NCBI GenBank assembly: GCA_004213025.1
Contig: SHBC01000006.1
Coordinates: 1 to 26,905, forward strand
Direction of reading: 5' to 3'
Origin: SAR116 cluster bacterium
GTDB lineage: Bacteria; Pseudomonadota; Alphaproteobacteria; Puniceispirillales; Puniceispirillaceae
Length of the DNA stretch: 26,905 nt
In this document: positions 1 through 9,444 of the stretch, one piece after another
Layout of the letters: each line of letters opens with the position of its first letter
How positions within the stretch are numbered: the first letter of the stretch is position 1
Program-made: the position numbers and the translations under genes
Notes under the pieces: model-generated
The model's database searches: none
What the model was told of the DNA's origin: nothing
Seen by the model: only the letters and a program-made list of their open reading frames with translations

Positions 1-1
1 G

Positions 2-175
2 CACCCGCGGAACTGGAACGGGATTGAGGCGCCGCAGATACTGGCGTCAGGCCACCATGGCAGGATCGCCGACTGGCGAGCCGAGGAGGCCAGGCGGGAG
101 ACGCGAGAGCGCCGCCCGGATTTATGGGAAAGGTACCTGCAGGCGCAGGCACGGGAAAACGAAGCGAAGGAATAG
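2..175 (+). CDS. trmD: tRNA (guanine-N1)-methyltransferase TrmD, C-terminal end only
   Basis: The window opens inside this gene, and only the last 57 codons and a TAG stop are present. The readable tail contains [20 protein letters not shown], then [20 protein letters not shown]. This matches the C-terminal domain of TrmD, which uses S-adenosylmethionine to methylate G37 of tRNAs that read CNN codons and so prevents +1 frameshifts. The conserved glycine- and histidine-rich piece (IL.SG.H..I..WR) contacts the tRNA in known structures. The stop lies four bases before the rplS start, as in the common rpsP-rimM-trmD-rplS operon, which supports both the call and cotranscription. The N-terminal trefoil-knot methyltransferase domain is outside the window and cannot be checked. 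Confidence 0.9.
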   Translation, partial: HPRNWNGIEAPQILASGHHGRIADWRAEEARRETRERRPDLWERYLQAQARENEAKE

Positions 176-179
176 GGCG

Positions 180-560
180 ATGAATATCGTTGACCGCATT
201 GGCAAGAAGCAGATGGAAAAGGTGCTGGCACAGCGCACCATCCCCGAATTCGGCGCCGGCGACACGGTTCGTGTCGACGTCAAGGTTGTCGAGGGATCGC
301 GTGAGCGCGTCCAGGCATTTGAAGGCGTTTGCATCGCCCGCAAGAATGACGGTGTGAATTCATCTTTCACCGTTCGTAAGCTGTCCTATGGCGAGGGCGT
401 CGAGCGCGTCTTCCCGCTTTATGGACCGCAGGTGGCCGGCGTGACTGTTATCCGCCGTGGCCGTGTTCGCCGCGCGAAGCTGTATTATCTTCGTGGCCGG
501 ACCGGTAAGGCCGCCCGTATTGCCGAAAAAACAACAACCCGCGAGGCGTCCTCCTCCTGA
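180..560 (+). CDS. rplS: 50S ribosomal protein L19
   Basis: This 126-residue protein has the L19 family length and fold. It starts [14 protein letters not shown], has a central beta-rich SH3-like part (about residues 25-90), and ends with the family signature [21 protein letters not shown]19 sits at the 30S-50S interface of the large subunit. The reading frame stays open upstream, but the ATG at 180 is the right start. It follows a GAAGGAA ribosome binding site at about 165-172, gives the family's normal N-terminus, and the upstream codons overlap trmD in another frame. It is probably cotranscribed with trmD. The 53-base gap to leuC has no clear terminator, so readthrough into the leucine genes is possible. 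Confidence 0.97.
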   Translation: MNIVDRIGKKQMEKVLAQRTIPEFGAGDTVRVDVKVVEGSRERVQAFEGVCIARKNDGVNSSFTVRKLSYGEGVERVFPLYGPQVAGVTVIRRGRVRRAKLYYLRGRTGKAARIAEKTTTREASSS

Positions 561-613
561 CGGCGAAGACCGGCCAGGAAGACGACCTTGCCGGCAGCCC
601 TATGGAGGAACAT

Positions 614-2023
614 ATGTCGGCGCCAAAGACCCTGTTTGACAAGATCTGGGATGCTCATGTCGTGCATCGCCAGGATGATGGCACCTGCCTGATCTATATC
701 GACCGGCACCTTGTCCATGAGGTGACAAGCCCGCAGGCCTTTGAAGGTCTTCGCAATGCCGGCCGCAAGGTCCGGGCACCGAACCGCACGCTGGCTGTGG
801 CTGATCACAATGTGCCGACAACCGACCGGTCGGTCGGGATCGAGGATGAGGAATCCCGCATCCAGGTCGAGGCGCTGGCCACCAACGCCGCCGATTTCGG
901 CGTTCCCTTTTTCGCCATGAATGACGTGCGCCAGGGCATTGTCCATGTCATCGGCCCGGAGCAGGGATTCACCCAGCCCGGCATGACCATTGTCTGTGGT
1001 GATTCGCACACCGCGACGCATGGTGCCTTTGGCGCGCTGGCCTTCGGGATCGGCACTTCGGAGGTTGAGCATGTGCTGGCCACGCAGACGCTGATCCAGA
1101 AGCCGGCAAAGAACATGCGGATCACCGTCGATGGCGATCTGGCGCCTGGCGTCACGGCCAAGGATATCATTCTGGCCATCATCGGTAAGATCGGTACCGC
1201 TGGCGGCACCGGCCATGTCATCGAATTCGCCGGCTCGGCCATTCGCGATCTGTCGATGGAAGGCCGCATGACGGTCTGCAACATGGCCATCGAGGGCGGC
1301 GCCCGCGCTGGCATGATCGCGCCGGATGAGAAGACCTTCGCCTATATCGCCGACAAGCCGATGGCCCCGAAGGGCGAGATGTGGGAGAAGGCGGTCGCCT
1401 ATTGGCGCTCGCTGCCGTCCGATGAGGGCGCAAGCTATGATACCGAGGTGGTTCTGCCCGCCGCCGAGATCGCCCCGACCGTGACCTGGGGCACCTCGCC
1501 GGAGGATGCCCTGCCGATCACCGGCGCGGTGCCGGATCCGGACAAGGAAAAGGACGAGATCAAGCGGGCAAAGCTGCAGCGCGCCATCGACTATATGGGT
1601 CTTGCCCCGGGTCAGAAGCTGACCGATGTGAAGATCGATACGGTGTTCATCGGGTCCTGCACGAACAGCCGGATCGAGGACCTTCGCGCCGCCGCATCGG
1701 TGGCGTCAGGCCAGCGGGTCGCTGATGGCATCCGGGCGATGGTTGTTCCGGGATCGGGCCTCGTCAAGGAGCAGGCCGAGGCCGAGGGACTCGATGAAGT
1801 CTTCACCGCGGCAGGTTTCGAATGGCGTGAGCCGGGATGTTCGATGTGCCTTGCGATGAATGCCGACAAGCTGTCCGAGGGTGAGCGCTGCGCCTCGACC
1901 TCGAACCGCAATTTCGAGGGTCGCCAGGGGCGCGGGGGACGCACCCATCTGGTCAGCCCGGAAATGGCAACGGCCGCCGCCATCACCGGATATCTGACCG
2001 ATATCAGGGACATGCAGAGCTAG
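614..2023 (+). CDS. leuC: 3-isopropylmalate dehydratase, large subunit
   Basis: LeuC with LeuD isomerises 2-isopropylmalate to 3-isopropylmalate in leucine synthesis. The 469 residues match the family length (about 466-470). The [4Fe-4S] cluster ligands of the aconitase family are visible as Cys349 in [10 protein letters not shown] and Cys409 and Cys412 in EPGCSMC. The aconitase motif [20 protein letters not shown] is at about 128-147. An ATG at 602 is in frame, but a GGAGGAA ribosome binding site (604-610) lies between it and the ATG at 614. The start at 614 gives [12 protein letters not shown], the usual LeuC beginning. leuD follows after 16 bases. The pairing with leuD and leuB excludes aconitase or homoaconitase as the likely role. 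Confidence 0.97.
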   Translation: MSAPKTLFDKIWDAHVVHRQDDGTCLIYIDRHLVHEVTSPQAFEGLRNAGRKVRAPNRTLAVADHNVPTTDRSVGIEDEESRIQVEALATNAADFGVPFFAMNDVRQGIVHVIGPEQGFTQPGMTIVCGDSHTATHGAFGALAFGIGTSEVEHVLATQTLIQKPAKNMRITVDGDLAPGVTAKDIILAIIGKIGTAGGTGHVIEFAGSAIRDLSMEGRMTVCNMAIEGGARAGMIAPDEKTFAYIADKPMAPKGEMWEKAVAYWRSLPSDEGASYDTEVVLPAAEIAPTVTWGTSPEDALPITGAVPDPDKEKDEIKRAKLQRAIDYMGLAPGQKLTDVKIDTVFIGSCTNSRIEDLRAAASVASGQRVADGIRAMVVPGSGLVKEQAEAEGLDEVFTAAGFEWREPGCSMCLAMNADKLSEGERCASTSNRNFEGRQGRGGRTHLVSPEMATAAAITGYLTDIRDMQS

Positions 2024-2039
2024 GCCGGGGAGACGACAG

Positions 2040-2645
2040 ATGCAGAAATTTGACAAGCTGACCGGCGTTGCCGCGCCGCTGAACATCCTGAATGTCGACA
2101 CCGACATGATCATTCCGAAGCAGTTCCTGAAGACGATCAAGCGGTCGGGCCTCGGGGCCAATCTGTTCGACGAGATGCGGTTCACCAAGGAAGGCGCCGA
2201 GATCCCCGATTTCGTGCTGAACCGGGAGCCGTATCGCAACTCGCAGATCATCGTCGCCGGCGACAATTTCGGTTGTGGGTCGAGCCGCGAGCACGCCCCC
2301 TGGGCGCTTCTCGATTACGGCATCCGCTGTGTGATCTCGACCAGCTTTGCCGACATCTTCTACAATAACTGCTTCAAGAACGGCATCCTGCCGATCGTCG
2401 TCTCGGCGGATCAACGCGATGCGCTGATGGCCGATGCCCAGGATACTGAAAATCCGGAATTGTCGGTCGATCTTGCAGAGCAGAAGATCCGGCGTCCGAA
2501 CGGGGTTGAGATTTCCTTCGAGATCGATCCGTTCCGCAAGACATGCCTTCTGGAAGGTCTCGATGATATCGGGCTGACCATGGAAAAGGGCACCTCGATC
2601 GACAGTTTCGAGGCGGCCCGCGCCGACGACAAGCCCTGGCTCTGA
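2040..2645 (+). CDS. leuD: 3-isopropylmalate dehydratase, small subunit
   Basis: This is the small (swivel) subunit that completes the LeuC active site. At 201 residues it is the normal length for the proteobacterial LeuD type. The early stretch [15 protein letters not shown] (about 17-31) and the loop [16 protein letters not shown] (75-90) carry the substrate-recognition residues of the aconitase swivel domain. The C-terminal part is ordinary. The start is preceded by GGGGAGA at about 2027-2033, and the gene follows leuC by 16 bases, so the two are almost certainly translated from one message. Confidence 0.97.
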   Translation: MQKFDKLTGVAAPLNILNVDTDMIIPKQFLKTIKRSGLGANLFDEMRFTKEGAEIPDFVLNREPYRNSQIIVAGDNFGCGSSREHAPWALLDYGIRCVISTSFADIFYNNCFKNGILPIVVSADQRDALMADAQDTENPELSVDLAEQKIRRPNGVEISFEIDPFRKTCLLEGLDDIGLTMEKGTSIDSFEAARADDKPWL

Positions 2646-2687
2646 GGCTGGGCGCACAACAATAATATCAAGGCAAGGATGGGCGAA

Positions 2688-3800
2688 ATGGCGTCGAACC
2701 GAAAGATCATGGTGTTGCCGGGCGATGGTATCGGCACCGAAATCATGCAGGCCAACATGCGGATCATCGATTGGCTGGCAAAGCACAAATCGATCAGCTT
2801 CGACATGCAGGAAGGCCTTGTCGGCGGCGCTGCCTATGACGCGCATGGCACACCGCTGACCGACGAGACGCTTGCCGATTCGATCGCTGCCGATGCGGTG
2901 CTTTTCGGCGCTGTTGGCGGGCCGCAATATGATGATCTGGCATTCGATCTGAAACCCGAACGCGGCCTGTTGCAGCTTCGCAAGGAAATGGACCTGTTCG
3001 CCAATCTGCGGCCGGCGATTGTGTTTCCCTCGCTTGTCGAGGCGTCGACGCTGAAGCCGGAAATCGTTTCCGGTCTTGATATCATGATTCTGCGCGAACT
3101 GTGCGGCGGGTCCTATTTCGCCGAGCCGCGCGGCATCGAGGATCTGCCTGATGGCACGCGCCGCGGCTATGACACCAACGCCTACACGACGCCCGAGATT
3201 GAGCGGATTGGCCGTGTCGGCATAGATCTGGCGCGCAAGCGCAATGGCAGGCTGACCTCGGTCGAAAAGGCCAATGTCATGCATTCCGGCGTGCTCTGGC
3301 GCGAGGTGATGACAGCTTTGCATGCCGCCGAGGGTGACGGCATCGAGCTTGGTCACATGTATGCCGACAACTGCGCCATGCAGCTTGTTCGCAACCCCAA
3401 GCAGTTCGACGTCATTGTCACTGACAATCTGTTTGGCGACCTGCTCTCGGATTGCGCGGCGATGCTGACCGGCTCGCTTGGCATGCTGCCTTCGGCGTCG
3501 CTTGGCGCGCCCAACCCGGAGACCGGCCTGCCAAAGGCGATGTATGAGCCTGTTCACGGCTCGGCGCCGGATATTGCCGGCCAGGGCGTTGCCAACCCGC
3601 TGGCACAGTTCATGAGCTTTGCGATGCTGCTTCGCTACAGCTTCGGTCAGGGCGATGAGGCCGACCTTCTCGAGGCGGCGGTCGACAAGGCGCTGGCCAC
3701 AAGCCGTACCGGCGATATCATGACACCGGGATGCACCCAGACCGGCACCGATGGCATGACCGACGCGGTGATTGACGCCATGGACAGGCTGGCACGCTAG
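2688..3800 (+). CDS. leuB: 3-isopropylmalate dehydrogenase
   Basis: LeuB oxidatively decarboxylates 3-isopropylmalate with NAD+ to 2-oxoisocaproate, the last committed leucine step. The 370 residues fit the family. Visible active-site residues are Arg98, Arg108 and Arg136 for the substrate, Tyr143 in [10 protein letters not shown], Lys194 in [12 protein letters not shown], and Asp227, Asp251 and Asp255 for the divalent metal. [18 protein letters not shown] (about 287-304) is the NAD adenine-site motif that separates this enzyme from isocitrate dehydrogenase. An in-frame ATG at 2679 is rejected because the ribosome binding site AAGGA (2675-2679) overlaps it and is well spaced for 2688. The gene follows leuD by 42 bases. 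Confidence 0.96.
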   Translation: MASNRKIMVLPGDGIGTEIMQANMRIIDWLAKHKSISFDMQEGLVGGAAYDAHGTPLTDETLADSIAADAVLFGAVGGPQYDDLAFDLKPERGLLQLRKEMDLFANLRPAIVFPSLVEASTLKPEIVSGLDIMILRELCGGSYFAEPRGIEDLPDGTRRGYDTNAYTTPEIERIGRVGIDLARKRNGRLTSVEKANVMHSGVLWREVMTALHAAEGDGIELGHMYADNCAMQLVRNPKQFDVIVTDNLFGDLLSDCAAMLTGSLGMLPSASLGAPNPETGLPKAMYEPVHGSAPDIAGQGVANPLAQFMSFAMLLRYSFGQGDEADLLEAAVDKALATSRTGDIMTPGCTQTGTDGMTDAVIDAMDRLAR

Positions 3801-3878
3801 GCCGCATAGCCGGAACAGATCAGACAGGATCAGGGCAGAACCCGGCATTACAACCGGGGCCATGAAGAAGAGGATAGA

Positions 3879-4913
3879 ATGGGATATCGAGTAGCTGTTG
3901 TCGGCGCAACTGGCGCCGTCGGACGCGAAATGCTGCAGACTCTGGCCGAGCGCAACTTCCCTGTCGACAAGATGCACGCGCTGGCCTCGTCGCGGTCGGC
4001 CGGGCGCGAGGTGTCGTTCGGCGAGGATGAGGTGCTGACGGTCACCGCGCTGGACAAGTTCGATTTTCGCGAGGCCGACATCGCGCTGTTCTCGGCCGGC
4101 GGTGCCACCGCCAAGGATGTGGCGCCGCGCGCCGGCGAGGCAGGCTGTCTCGTCATCGACAATTCGTCGGCCTTTCGCATGGATGAGGACGTGCCGCTGA
4201 TTGTGCCGGAGGTGAATGCCGATAGCGTTGATGCGGCGCTGCGCCAGAATGGCGGCCGCAACATCATCGCCAACCCGAATTGTTCGACAGCCCAGCTTGT
4301 CGTCGCGCTGAAGCCGCTTCATGAAAGCTTTGGCGTGAAGCGGGTTGTTGTCTCGACCTATCAGGCGGTGTCGGGCGCCGGCAAGCCGGCGATGGACGAA
4401 TTGTTCAACCAGACCCGTGGCATCTATGTGAATGACCCGGTGCGGTCGGAAATTTTCACCAAGCAGATTGCCTTCAACGCCATTCCGCATATCGATGTCT
4501 TTCTTGATGACGGTTTCACCAAGGAAGAATGGAAGATGACCGCCGAGACGAAGAAGATTCTCGACCCGGCGATCGAGCTGGTGGCGCATTGTGTTCGCAT
4601 CCCGGTCTTCATCGGGCATAGCGAGGCTGTGTTCATCGAGACCGACAGGCCGATGACCGAATCGGGCGTTCGCGATCTGCTTCGCGAATCGCCGGGGGTC
4701 TCGGTGATCGATCACCGCGCCGATGAAGGCTATGTCACCCCGCATGAGGCGGCTGGCGAGGATGCGGTGTTCATCAGCCGGATCCGCAAGGACCCGACGA
4801 TCGAGAACGGCATGGTGTTCTGGTGTGTGTCGGACAATCTTCGCAAGGGCGCGGCGCTGAATTCCGTGCAGATCGCCGAGCTTGTTGCCGAACGCGGCCT
4901 CTCTGGTCGCTAG
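3879..4913 (+). CDS. asd: Aspartate-semialdehyde dehydrogenase
   Basis: Asd reduces aspartyl phosphate to aspartate semialdehyde with NADPH, feeding lysine, diaminopimelate (cell wall), threonine and methionine. At 344 residues it has the usual length. The nucleotide loop is VVGATGAVGREML (7-19). The catalytic cysteine is Cys135 in NPNCSTAQL. Gln162 in STYQAVSGAG, Glu216 and Lys219 in EEWKM, and Arg240 and His247 in RIPVFIGHSEA complete the known active site. The start has AAGAGGA at 3868-3874. A 78-base gap after leuB contains a weak CCCGG/CCGGG hairpin (3841-3858) but no T-tract, so leuCDB-asd may be one operon. The gene ends 45 bases from the convergent pdxY. Confidence 0.97.
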   Translation: MGYRVAVVGATGAVGREMLQTLAERNFPVDKMHALASSRSAGREVSFGEDEVLTVTALDKFDFREADIALFSAGGATAKDVAPRAGEAGCLVIDNSSAFRMDEDVPLIVPEVNADSVDAALRQNGGRNIIANPNCSTAQLVVALKPLHESFGVKRVVVSTYQAVSGAGKPAMDELFNQTRGIYVNDPVRSEIFTKQIAFNAIPHIDVFLDDGFTKEEWKMTAETKKILDPAIELVAHCVRIPVFIGHSEAVFIETDRPMTESGVRDLLRESPGVSVIDHRADEGYVTPHEAAGEDAVFISRIRKDPTIENGMVFWCVSDNLRKGAALNSVQIAELVAERGLSGR

Positions 4914-4958
4914 GATGGCTCGTTAGGGCGGGTCGCCAGGGTCTATTCCTTCAAGGCT

Positions 4959-5786
4959 CTAATCCGCCAGCGCGGCGACGCGGCCAAGATTTTCCAGAAG
5001 CGCAAGATCGCGCGGCGAGGCACTTGCCGCGATGATCTGCTGAGCGGTTCGGCTGGCGATCCGGAAGGCCGAATCGACGGCCGCGCCCTGCGCCAGTTGA
5101 CCAGCCAGAATGGCCGTCAGAAGATCGCCGCCACCGGCCACATTCCGGCTGTCGGGGCCAGCATCGCACCAGATGGCACCGCCTGACCGCATCACCAGAA
5201 GATCGCCAATTCCGTCCGGGCCGTCATCAATCCCGTCATCAATCCCGGTAGCGATGACAGCGACAAGTTGTGTCGTTGTTATAAGATGCTGCGCCGCGGT
5301 TTCGGCCGAGGCCCGGTCAGAGACGGGCATTCCCGCGAGGAATCCGAGCTCGAAACTGTTCGGGGTGATGATGTCGGCGCGTGGCAGCAGCCTTTCGATC
5401 ATCGCCTGTGCCAGCGTCTCGGGAAGGTAGAGACGCCCCCTGTCGCCAAGCACCGGGTCGAGGATATAGTTTCCTGACCCGGCACGCCGCCAGGAATCGA
5501 CAAAGCTGGCGATGGCGTCGGTCTGCCCGACCGAGCCGAGATAGCCGGAGATGATGCCTCTGATCTGTGCGATCTCGGTCATGTCGTGAAGTCCGGCCAG
5601 AACATCTCCGACAATATGGTCAGGCACGGCATCGCCGACGCGCCGCCCATAGCCTGGATGCGCGGCCAGCATCACCGTCGGGACGAGCAGCGGGGTGAGC
5701 CCCAGCGCCGTCAATACCGGGCCGACAACGCTGTTGCCGACAAAGCCGACAGTGACCGAGGAGTGGATGGACAGCACAGGTTTCAT
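4959..5786 (-). CDS. pdxY: Pyridoxal kinase (PdxY/PdxK type)
   Basis: This is a 275-residue ribokinase-superfamily enzyme that phosphorylates pyridoxal and related B6 vitamers in the salvage route. Family marks are the N-terminal substrate loop HSSVTVGFVGNS (8-19), ISGYLGS at 79-85, DPVLGD at 110-115, TPNSFELGFL at 141-150, and the C-terminal AGGGD with the catalytic base Asp221 at the anion hole. The layout follows E. coli PdxY closely (SGYLGS, DPV, G-x-GD). An odd feature is the short repeat GIDDGIDD at about 181-188, produced by a perfect 12-bp tandem duplication. The gene stands alone on the minus strand between asd (convergent) and sdhC (divergent). Its ribosome binding site is weak. PdxK and PdxY cannot be told apart firmly from sequence alone. 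Confidence 0.88.
   Translation of the reverse strand: MKPVLSIHSSVTVGFVGNSVVGPVLTALGLTPLLVPTVMLAAHPGYGRRVGDAVPDHIVGDVLAGLHDMTEIAQIRGIISGYLGSVGQTDAIASFVDSWRRAGSGNYILDPVLGDRGRLYLPETLAQAMIERLLPRADIITPNSFELGFLAGMPVSDRASAETAAQHLITTTQLVAVIATGIDDGIDDGPDGIGDLLVMRSGGAIWCDAGPDSRNVAGGGDLLTAILAGQLAQGAAVDSAFRIASRTAQQIIAASASPRDLALLENLGRVAALAD
5222..5245. repeat. 12-bp perfect tandem duplication inside pdxY
   Basis: The unit CGTCATCAATCC occurs twice head to tail (5222-5233 and 5234-5245). Read on the minus strand it encodes GIDD twice. The length is a multiple of three, so the pdxY frame is kept. It falls in a loop ahead of the catalytic GGGD region. Confidence 0.9.
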
Positions 5787-5899
5787 GATGCGCGATTTGT
5801 CCCCGGAATTGGTCCATTAGGCAAATGAAATCTGCCGTCAGCCTCGACCGTGTCCAGGCGCTGCATCCGGGCGGCCTTGGCATGCGGCGTGCTTTCGCA

Positions 5900-5929
5900 T
5901 TGACTAGAGTCGGCGAGGCGACCTAAAAC
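5900..5929 (+). promoter_or_regulatory. Candidate sigma-70 promoter for the sdh/TCA cluster
   Basis: A TTGACT -35 box at 5900-5905 is followed, after 18 bases, by TAAAAC at 5924-5929 (or CTAAAA after 17). It lies 36 bases before the sdhC start in the divergent pdxY-sdhC gap of about 178 bases. The hexamers fit the vegetative consensus, and it is the best promoter-like site in this gap. The rest of the gap shows no gene and no clear promoter for pdxY. No experimental support is visible. Confidence 0.45.
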
Positions 5930-5964
5930 TCAACACAGGTGCTAATACGAACAGGAAGACCGTG

Positions 5965-6342
5965 ATGGCGAGACAGCGTCCGTTGTCGCCGCATCTGCAG
6001 GTATACCGCCCGCAGTTGACGTCGATGATGTCGATCACCCACCGTGCGACAGGCGTCGCCCTGACCACCGGCACGCTGGTGTTGGCGGCGTGGCTGGTAG
6101 CGGTGGCGCTTGGTGGCGAGACCTACAGCATGGTGGCCATGATCGTGGCGCATCCTTTGGGGCAATTTGTCCTATTCGGTTATTCGGCGGCACTGATCTA
6201 TCATGCACTGAATGGTGTCAGGCATCTGTCCTGGGATCTGGGGTTCGGTCTGACCATCCCCGAGGTGTATCGCAGCGGGCATATCGTGCTGTTTCTGACG
6301 TTCCTGCTGACGGCATGCCTGTGGCTTGCCATCCTGGCATAG
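5965..6342 (+). CDS. sdhC: Succinate dehydrogenase cytochrome b556 membrane subunit
   Basis: SdhC is one of the two membrane anchors of respiratory complex II. It binds heme b and forms part of the ubiquinone site. The protein has 125 residues with three hydrophobic segments (about 28-50, 57-80, 104-124). RPLSPHLQVYRP (5-16) is the family signature. Ser23 and Arg27 in SITHRATG match the quinone-site Ser27/Arg31 of E. coli, and His80 in IYHALNGVRHL matches the heme ligand His84. The open frame begins at GTG 5962, but the ATG at 5965 is better spaced from AGGAAG (5953-5958) and gives the usual MARQRPLSP. It is first in the sdhCDAB order. Confidence 0.95.
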   Translation: MARQRPLSPHLQVYRPQLTSMMSITHRATGVALTTGTLVLAAWLVAVALGGETYSMVAMIVAHPLGQFVLFGYSAALIYHALNGVRHLSWDLGFGLTIPEVYRSGHIVLFLTFLLTACLWLAILA

Positions 6343-6354
6343 GGGAGACAGGCC

Positions 6355-6720
6355 ATGGCGGATTATCCGGCAGGCATTGCGCAAAGGCGACGCGTCCCGG
6401 GGCTGGGGCACTGGCGCTGGCAGCGATACAGCGCCGTCATCGTGTTGTTGTTGATGGTCTATTTCGTGATCACGCTGGCAAGCCTTGGCAATCTTGATCA
6501 TGCCGGCGCGATGACGCTGGTTGGTCATCCGGCGAACGCGCTGGCGCTGGCCGGGCTTGTGACCATCGGCCTGTGGCATGGTATGCTGGGGCTGCAGGTG
6601 GTGATTGAAGATTATATCAGCGTGGATGGCGGTCGCCATGCCGCGCTGCTGGTGGTCCGGGTTGTAATGGGGCTGATTGGCGCGGCGAGCCTGTGGGCCA
6701 TCGCGCGGGTTGCCCTGTGA
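6355..6720 (+). CDS. sdhD: Succinate dehydrogenase hydrophobic membrane anchor subunit
   Basis: SdhD is the second membrane anchor of complex II and shares heme b and the quinone pocket with SdhC. The protein is 121 residues with three membrane segments (about 25-46, 59-82, 95-119). His75 in LWHGMLGLQVVIEDY is the expected heme ligand. Asp86-Tyr87 in the same stretch match the quinone-site Asp82-Tyr83 of E. coli SdhD. The spacing His-x10-Asp-Tyr is conserved. The gene begins 12 bases after sdhC behind a GGGGAG ribosome binding site, so the two subunits are probably made together. Confidence 0.94.
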   Translation: MADYPAGIAQRRRVPGLGHWRWQRYSAVIVLLLMVYFVITLASLGNLDHAGAMTLVGHPANALALAGLVTIGLWHGMLGLQVVIEDYISVDGGRHAALLVVRVVMGLIGAASLWAIARVAL

Positions 6721-6774
6721 TACGCTGGTAACGCACTGGCACAAATCGAATGAATGACAGGAAGGGTTGACCTT

Positions 6775-8565
6775 ATGTCGGCTTATGAAATTACGGATCA
6801 TCACTATGATGTGGTTGTTGTTGGCGCCGGCGGTGCCGGGCTGCGTGCCACCCTTGGCATGGCGGCTTCGGGGCTGAACACGGCCTGCATCACCAAGGTG
6901 TTTCCGACACGCTCGCACACGGTTGCGGCGCAGGGCGGCATTGGCGCCGCGCTCAACAATATGGGCGAGGGCGACAACTGGCAGTATCACATGTATGACA
7001 CGGTCAAGGGTTCCGACTGGCTCGGCGACCAGGATGCCATCGAATATATGTGCCGTAACGCCATCCCGTCTGTCATTGAGCTGGAAAATTACGGTGTTCC
7101 CTTCTCGCGGACCGAGGAAGGCAAGATCTATCAGCGTCCCTTTGGTGGCCATACGCTTGATTATGGCAAGTCGATGGCACGCCGTGCCTGCGCCGCCGCC
7201 GACCGGACCGGCCATGCCATTCTGCACACGCTCTATCAGCAATGTCTGAAGCACCAGGCGCATTTCCACATCGAATTCTTCGCCCTCGATCTGCTGATGA
7301 ATGAGGATGGCGAGTGCGCCGGCATCATCGCGCTGTGCATGGAAGATGGCACGCTGCACCGGTTCTGGGGCCAGCAGACCGTCCTGGCGACCGGCGGATA
7401 TGGTCGGGTCTATTTCTCCTGCACCTCGGCCCATACCTGTACCGGCGATGGCAATGCGATGGCGCTGCGGGCCGGATTGCCGCTTCAGGATATGGAGTTC
7501 GTGCAATTCCATCCGACCGGTGTCTATGGCGCCGGCGTTCTGATCACCGAGGGCGCGCGGGGCGAAGGCGGCTATCTGACAAATTCCGAGGGCGAGCGTT
7601 TCATGGAACGTTTCGCGCCGACGGCCAAGGATCTGGCAAGCCGCGATGTCGTCAGCCGGGCGATGACGATCGAGATCAATGAAGGCCGCGGTGTCGGTCC
7701 GAACAAGGACCATATCATGCTGCATCTTGAGCATGTCGACGCCGACACATTGCATCAGCGGCTTCCCGGGATCACCGAGACAGCACGCATCTTCTGCGGT
7801 GTCGACGTCACGCGTGAGCCGATCCCCGTCCTGCCGACGGTGCATTACAATATGGGCGGCATCCCCACCAACTATCACGGTGAGGTCATCTCGGCGCAGG
7901 GCGGCGATGAGAACGCCGTTGTTCCCGGCTTGATGGCGATTGGCGAGGCGGCCTGCGTTTCGGTGCATGGCGCGAACCGCCTTGGCACAAATTCGCTTCT
8001 CGACATTGTCGTCTTCGGACGTGCTGCCGCGCACCGGGCTGCCGAAACCTGCACGCCGGGGGGCGCCACACGTTCGGCGCCGCAGGCGGCGACCGACAAG
8101 GCGCTCGAAAGGTTTGACCGCATGCGTCACGCCAAGGGCGAAACCGGCGCCGCCTCGATCCGTCTGGAAATGCAGCAGGTGATGCAGAAACACGCCGCCG
8201 TGTTCCGGTCCTCCGACAGCCTTACTGACGGGGTCAGGAATATGGATCAGGTGGCCGCGCAGATGAACGATATCGGGATCAAGGACCAGTCACTGATCTG
8301 GAACACCGACCTTGTCGAGGCGATGGAGCTTGAAAATCTGATGGGCCAGGCGCTCGTCACCATCCGGTCTGCCGACCAGCGCGAGGAATCGCGCGGCGCG
8401 CATGCGCATGAAGACTGGCCGGAACGTGATGATGAGAACTGGATGAAGCACACGGTCATGTGGCTTGATGACAACAATCAATCGCGGCTCGATTACCGTA
8501 AGGTCGTGATGAACACGCTCAGCAACGATGTGGCGCCGATCCCGCCGGCACCGCGCGTCTATTGA
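6775..8565 (+). CDS. sdhA: Succinate dehydrogenase flavoprotein subunit
   Basis: SdhA oxidises succinate to fumarate on the cytoplasmic face of complex II. The 596 residues match the family. The FAD-binding loop is [13 protein letters not shown] (14-26). His48 in [13 protein letters not shown] is the covalent flavin attachment residue. His246 in FHPTGVYG, Arg290 in [10 protein letters not shown] (the proton-shuttle arginine, Arg286 in E. coli) and His358 in [10 protein letters not shown] complete the succinate site. An ATG at 6754 is in frame, but GGAAGGG (6760-6766) lies between it and the ATG at 6775, which gives the normal short N-terminus. The pairing with sdhC, sdhD and sdhB excludes fumarate reductase or L-aspartate oxidase. 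Confidence 0.97.
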   Translation: MSAYEITDHHYDVVVVGAGGAGLRATLGMAASGLNTACITKVFPTRSHTVAAQGGIGAALNNMGEGDNWQYHMYDTVKGSDWLGDQDAIEYMCRNAIPSVIELENYGVPFSRTEEGKIYQRPFGGHTLDYGKSMARRACAAADRTGHAILHTLYQQCLKHQAHFHIEFFALDLLMNEDGECAGIIALCMEDGTLHRFWGQQTVLATGGYGRVYFSCTSAHTCTGDGNAMALRAGLPLQDMEFVQFHPTGVYGAGVLITEGARGEGGYLTNSEGERFMERFAPTAKDLASRDVVSRAMTIEINEGRGVGPNKDHIMLHLEHVDADTLHQRLPGITETARIFCGVDVTREPIPVLPTVHYNMGGIPTNYHGEVISAQGGDENAVVPGLMAIGEAACVSVHGANRLGTNSLLDIVVFGRAAAHRAAETCTPGGATRSAPQAATDKALERFDRMRHAKGETGAASIRLEMQQVMQKHAAVFRSSDSLTDGVRNMDQVAAQMNDIGIKDQSLIWNTDLVEAMELENLMGQALVTIRSADQREESRGAHAHEDWPERDDENWMKHTVMWLDDNNQSRLDYRKVVMNTLSNDVAPIPPAPRVY

Positions 8566-8630
8566 TCAGATAAGTTTTACAAGGCATTCGGGTACCAGGT
8601 AACAAGGCAGTATTGGGGGCTGGCGACATC

Positions 8631-9407
8631 ATGGCTGAATTCACCCTTCCGGCGCATTCCAAGATCACATCCGGGAATCACTATCCGGCGCCTGACGGGG
8701 CGTCCAATGTCCGCGTGTTCCAGATCTATCGCTGGTCACCGGATGATGATGCCAACCCGCGTGTCGACAGGTTCGAGGTTGATCTCGATGAGTGTGGCCC
8801 GATGGTCCTTGACGCGCTGATCAAGATCAAGAGCGAGCAGGACAGCAGCCTGACCTTCCGCCGGTCCTGCCGCGAGGGGATTTGCGGGTCCTGTTCGATG
8901 AATATCGATGGCACCAACACGCTGGCCTGCCTGAAAAGCATCGAGGATGTGACGGGCGATGTGAAAATCTTCCCGCTGCCGCACATGCCGGTGGTCAAGG
9001 ATCTGGTTCCCGATCTCAGCAATGCCTATCGCCAGCTTGCCTCGATAGAGCCATGGCTGAAGGCGGATGCCGACGCGCCGGAAGGCGAGGAACGCCGACA
9101 GTCGCCAGCCGAGCGCGAGAAGCTCGACGGGTTGTGGGAATGCGTGCTGTGTTTCAGCTGTTCGACCGCCTGTCCGAGCTATTGGTGGAACAGTGATGAA
9201 TATCTGGGGCCGGCGGTGCTGCTGCAGGCCTATCGCTGGGTGGCCGACAGCCGCGATGACAGTACCGATGAACGGCTTGACGTTCTGGATGACAGTTTCG
9301 CGCTCTATCGCTGTCACACCATCATGAACTGCGCCAAGACCTGCCCCAAGGGACTGAATCCGGGCCAGGCCATTGCCAGCATCAAGAGCGAGATCGCCAG
9401 CCGGTGA
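8631..9407 (+). CDS. sdhB: Succinate dehydrogenase iron-sulfur subunit
   Basis: SdhB carries electrons from the SdhA flavin to quinone through three clusters. All expected cysteines are present in 258 residues: Cys80, 85, 88 and 100 for [2Fe-2S] in an N-terminal ferredoxin fold; Cys171, 174, 177 and 238 for [4Fe-4S]; Cys181, 228 and 234 for [3Fe-4S]. Trp186 in PSYWWNS corresponds to the quinone-site tryptophan. The frame is open back to a TTG at 8613. The ATG at 8631 is preferred because [11 protein letters not shown] resembles other alphaproteobacterial SdhB starts, although the upstream GGGGG (8615-8619) is a little far (11 bases). The 65-base gap after sdhA has no terminator. Confidence 0.95.
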   Translation: MAEFTLPAHSKITSGNHYPAPDGASNVRVFQIYRWSPDDDANPRVDRFEVDLDECGPMVLDALIKIKSEQDSSLTFRRSCREGICGSCSMNIDGTNTLACLKSIEDVTGDVKIFPLPHMPVVKDLVPDLSNAYRQLASIEPWLKADADAPEGEERRQSPAEREKLDGLWECVLCFSCSTACPSYWWNSDEYLGPAVLLQAYRWVADSRDDSTDERLDVLDDSFALYRCHTIMNCAKTCPKGLNPGQAIASIKSEIASR

Positions 9408-9444
9408 TGTCGCCCTGCGCCCGACGCTGCCGCCGGAGTGACGA

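Noticed and set aside
602..613. Upstream in-frame ATG for leuC, and similar longer starts for leuB (2679), sdhA (6754) and lpdA (18202)
   Set aside because: In each case a ribosome binding site lies between or overlaps the upstream start and is correctly spaced for the downstream ATG, which also gives the family-typical N-terminus. leuC is the clearest example; lpdA is less certain.
3841..3858. CCCGG/CCGGG hairpin between leuB and asd as a terminator
   Set aside because: The stem is only five pairs with an eight-base loop and no T-tract, which is too weak to call.
2004..4745. A 913-codon open frame on the minus strand opposite leuD, leuB and asd
   Set aside because: Same cause: leuD, leuB and asd are in one register and the antisense frame mirrors their codons. 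No plausible start signal or protein family was seen.
6172..8193. A 673-codon minus-strand frame opposite sdhC, sdhD and sdhA
   Set aside because: Register-matched antisense shadow of three genes in the same frame. The coding side is unambiguous.
8579..8609. Direct repeat ACAAGGCA (8579-8586 and 8602-8609) between sdhA and sdhB
   Set aside because: Only eight bases, with diverged flanks. It is within what chance gives in a 65-base spacer.
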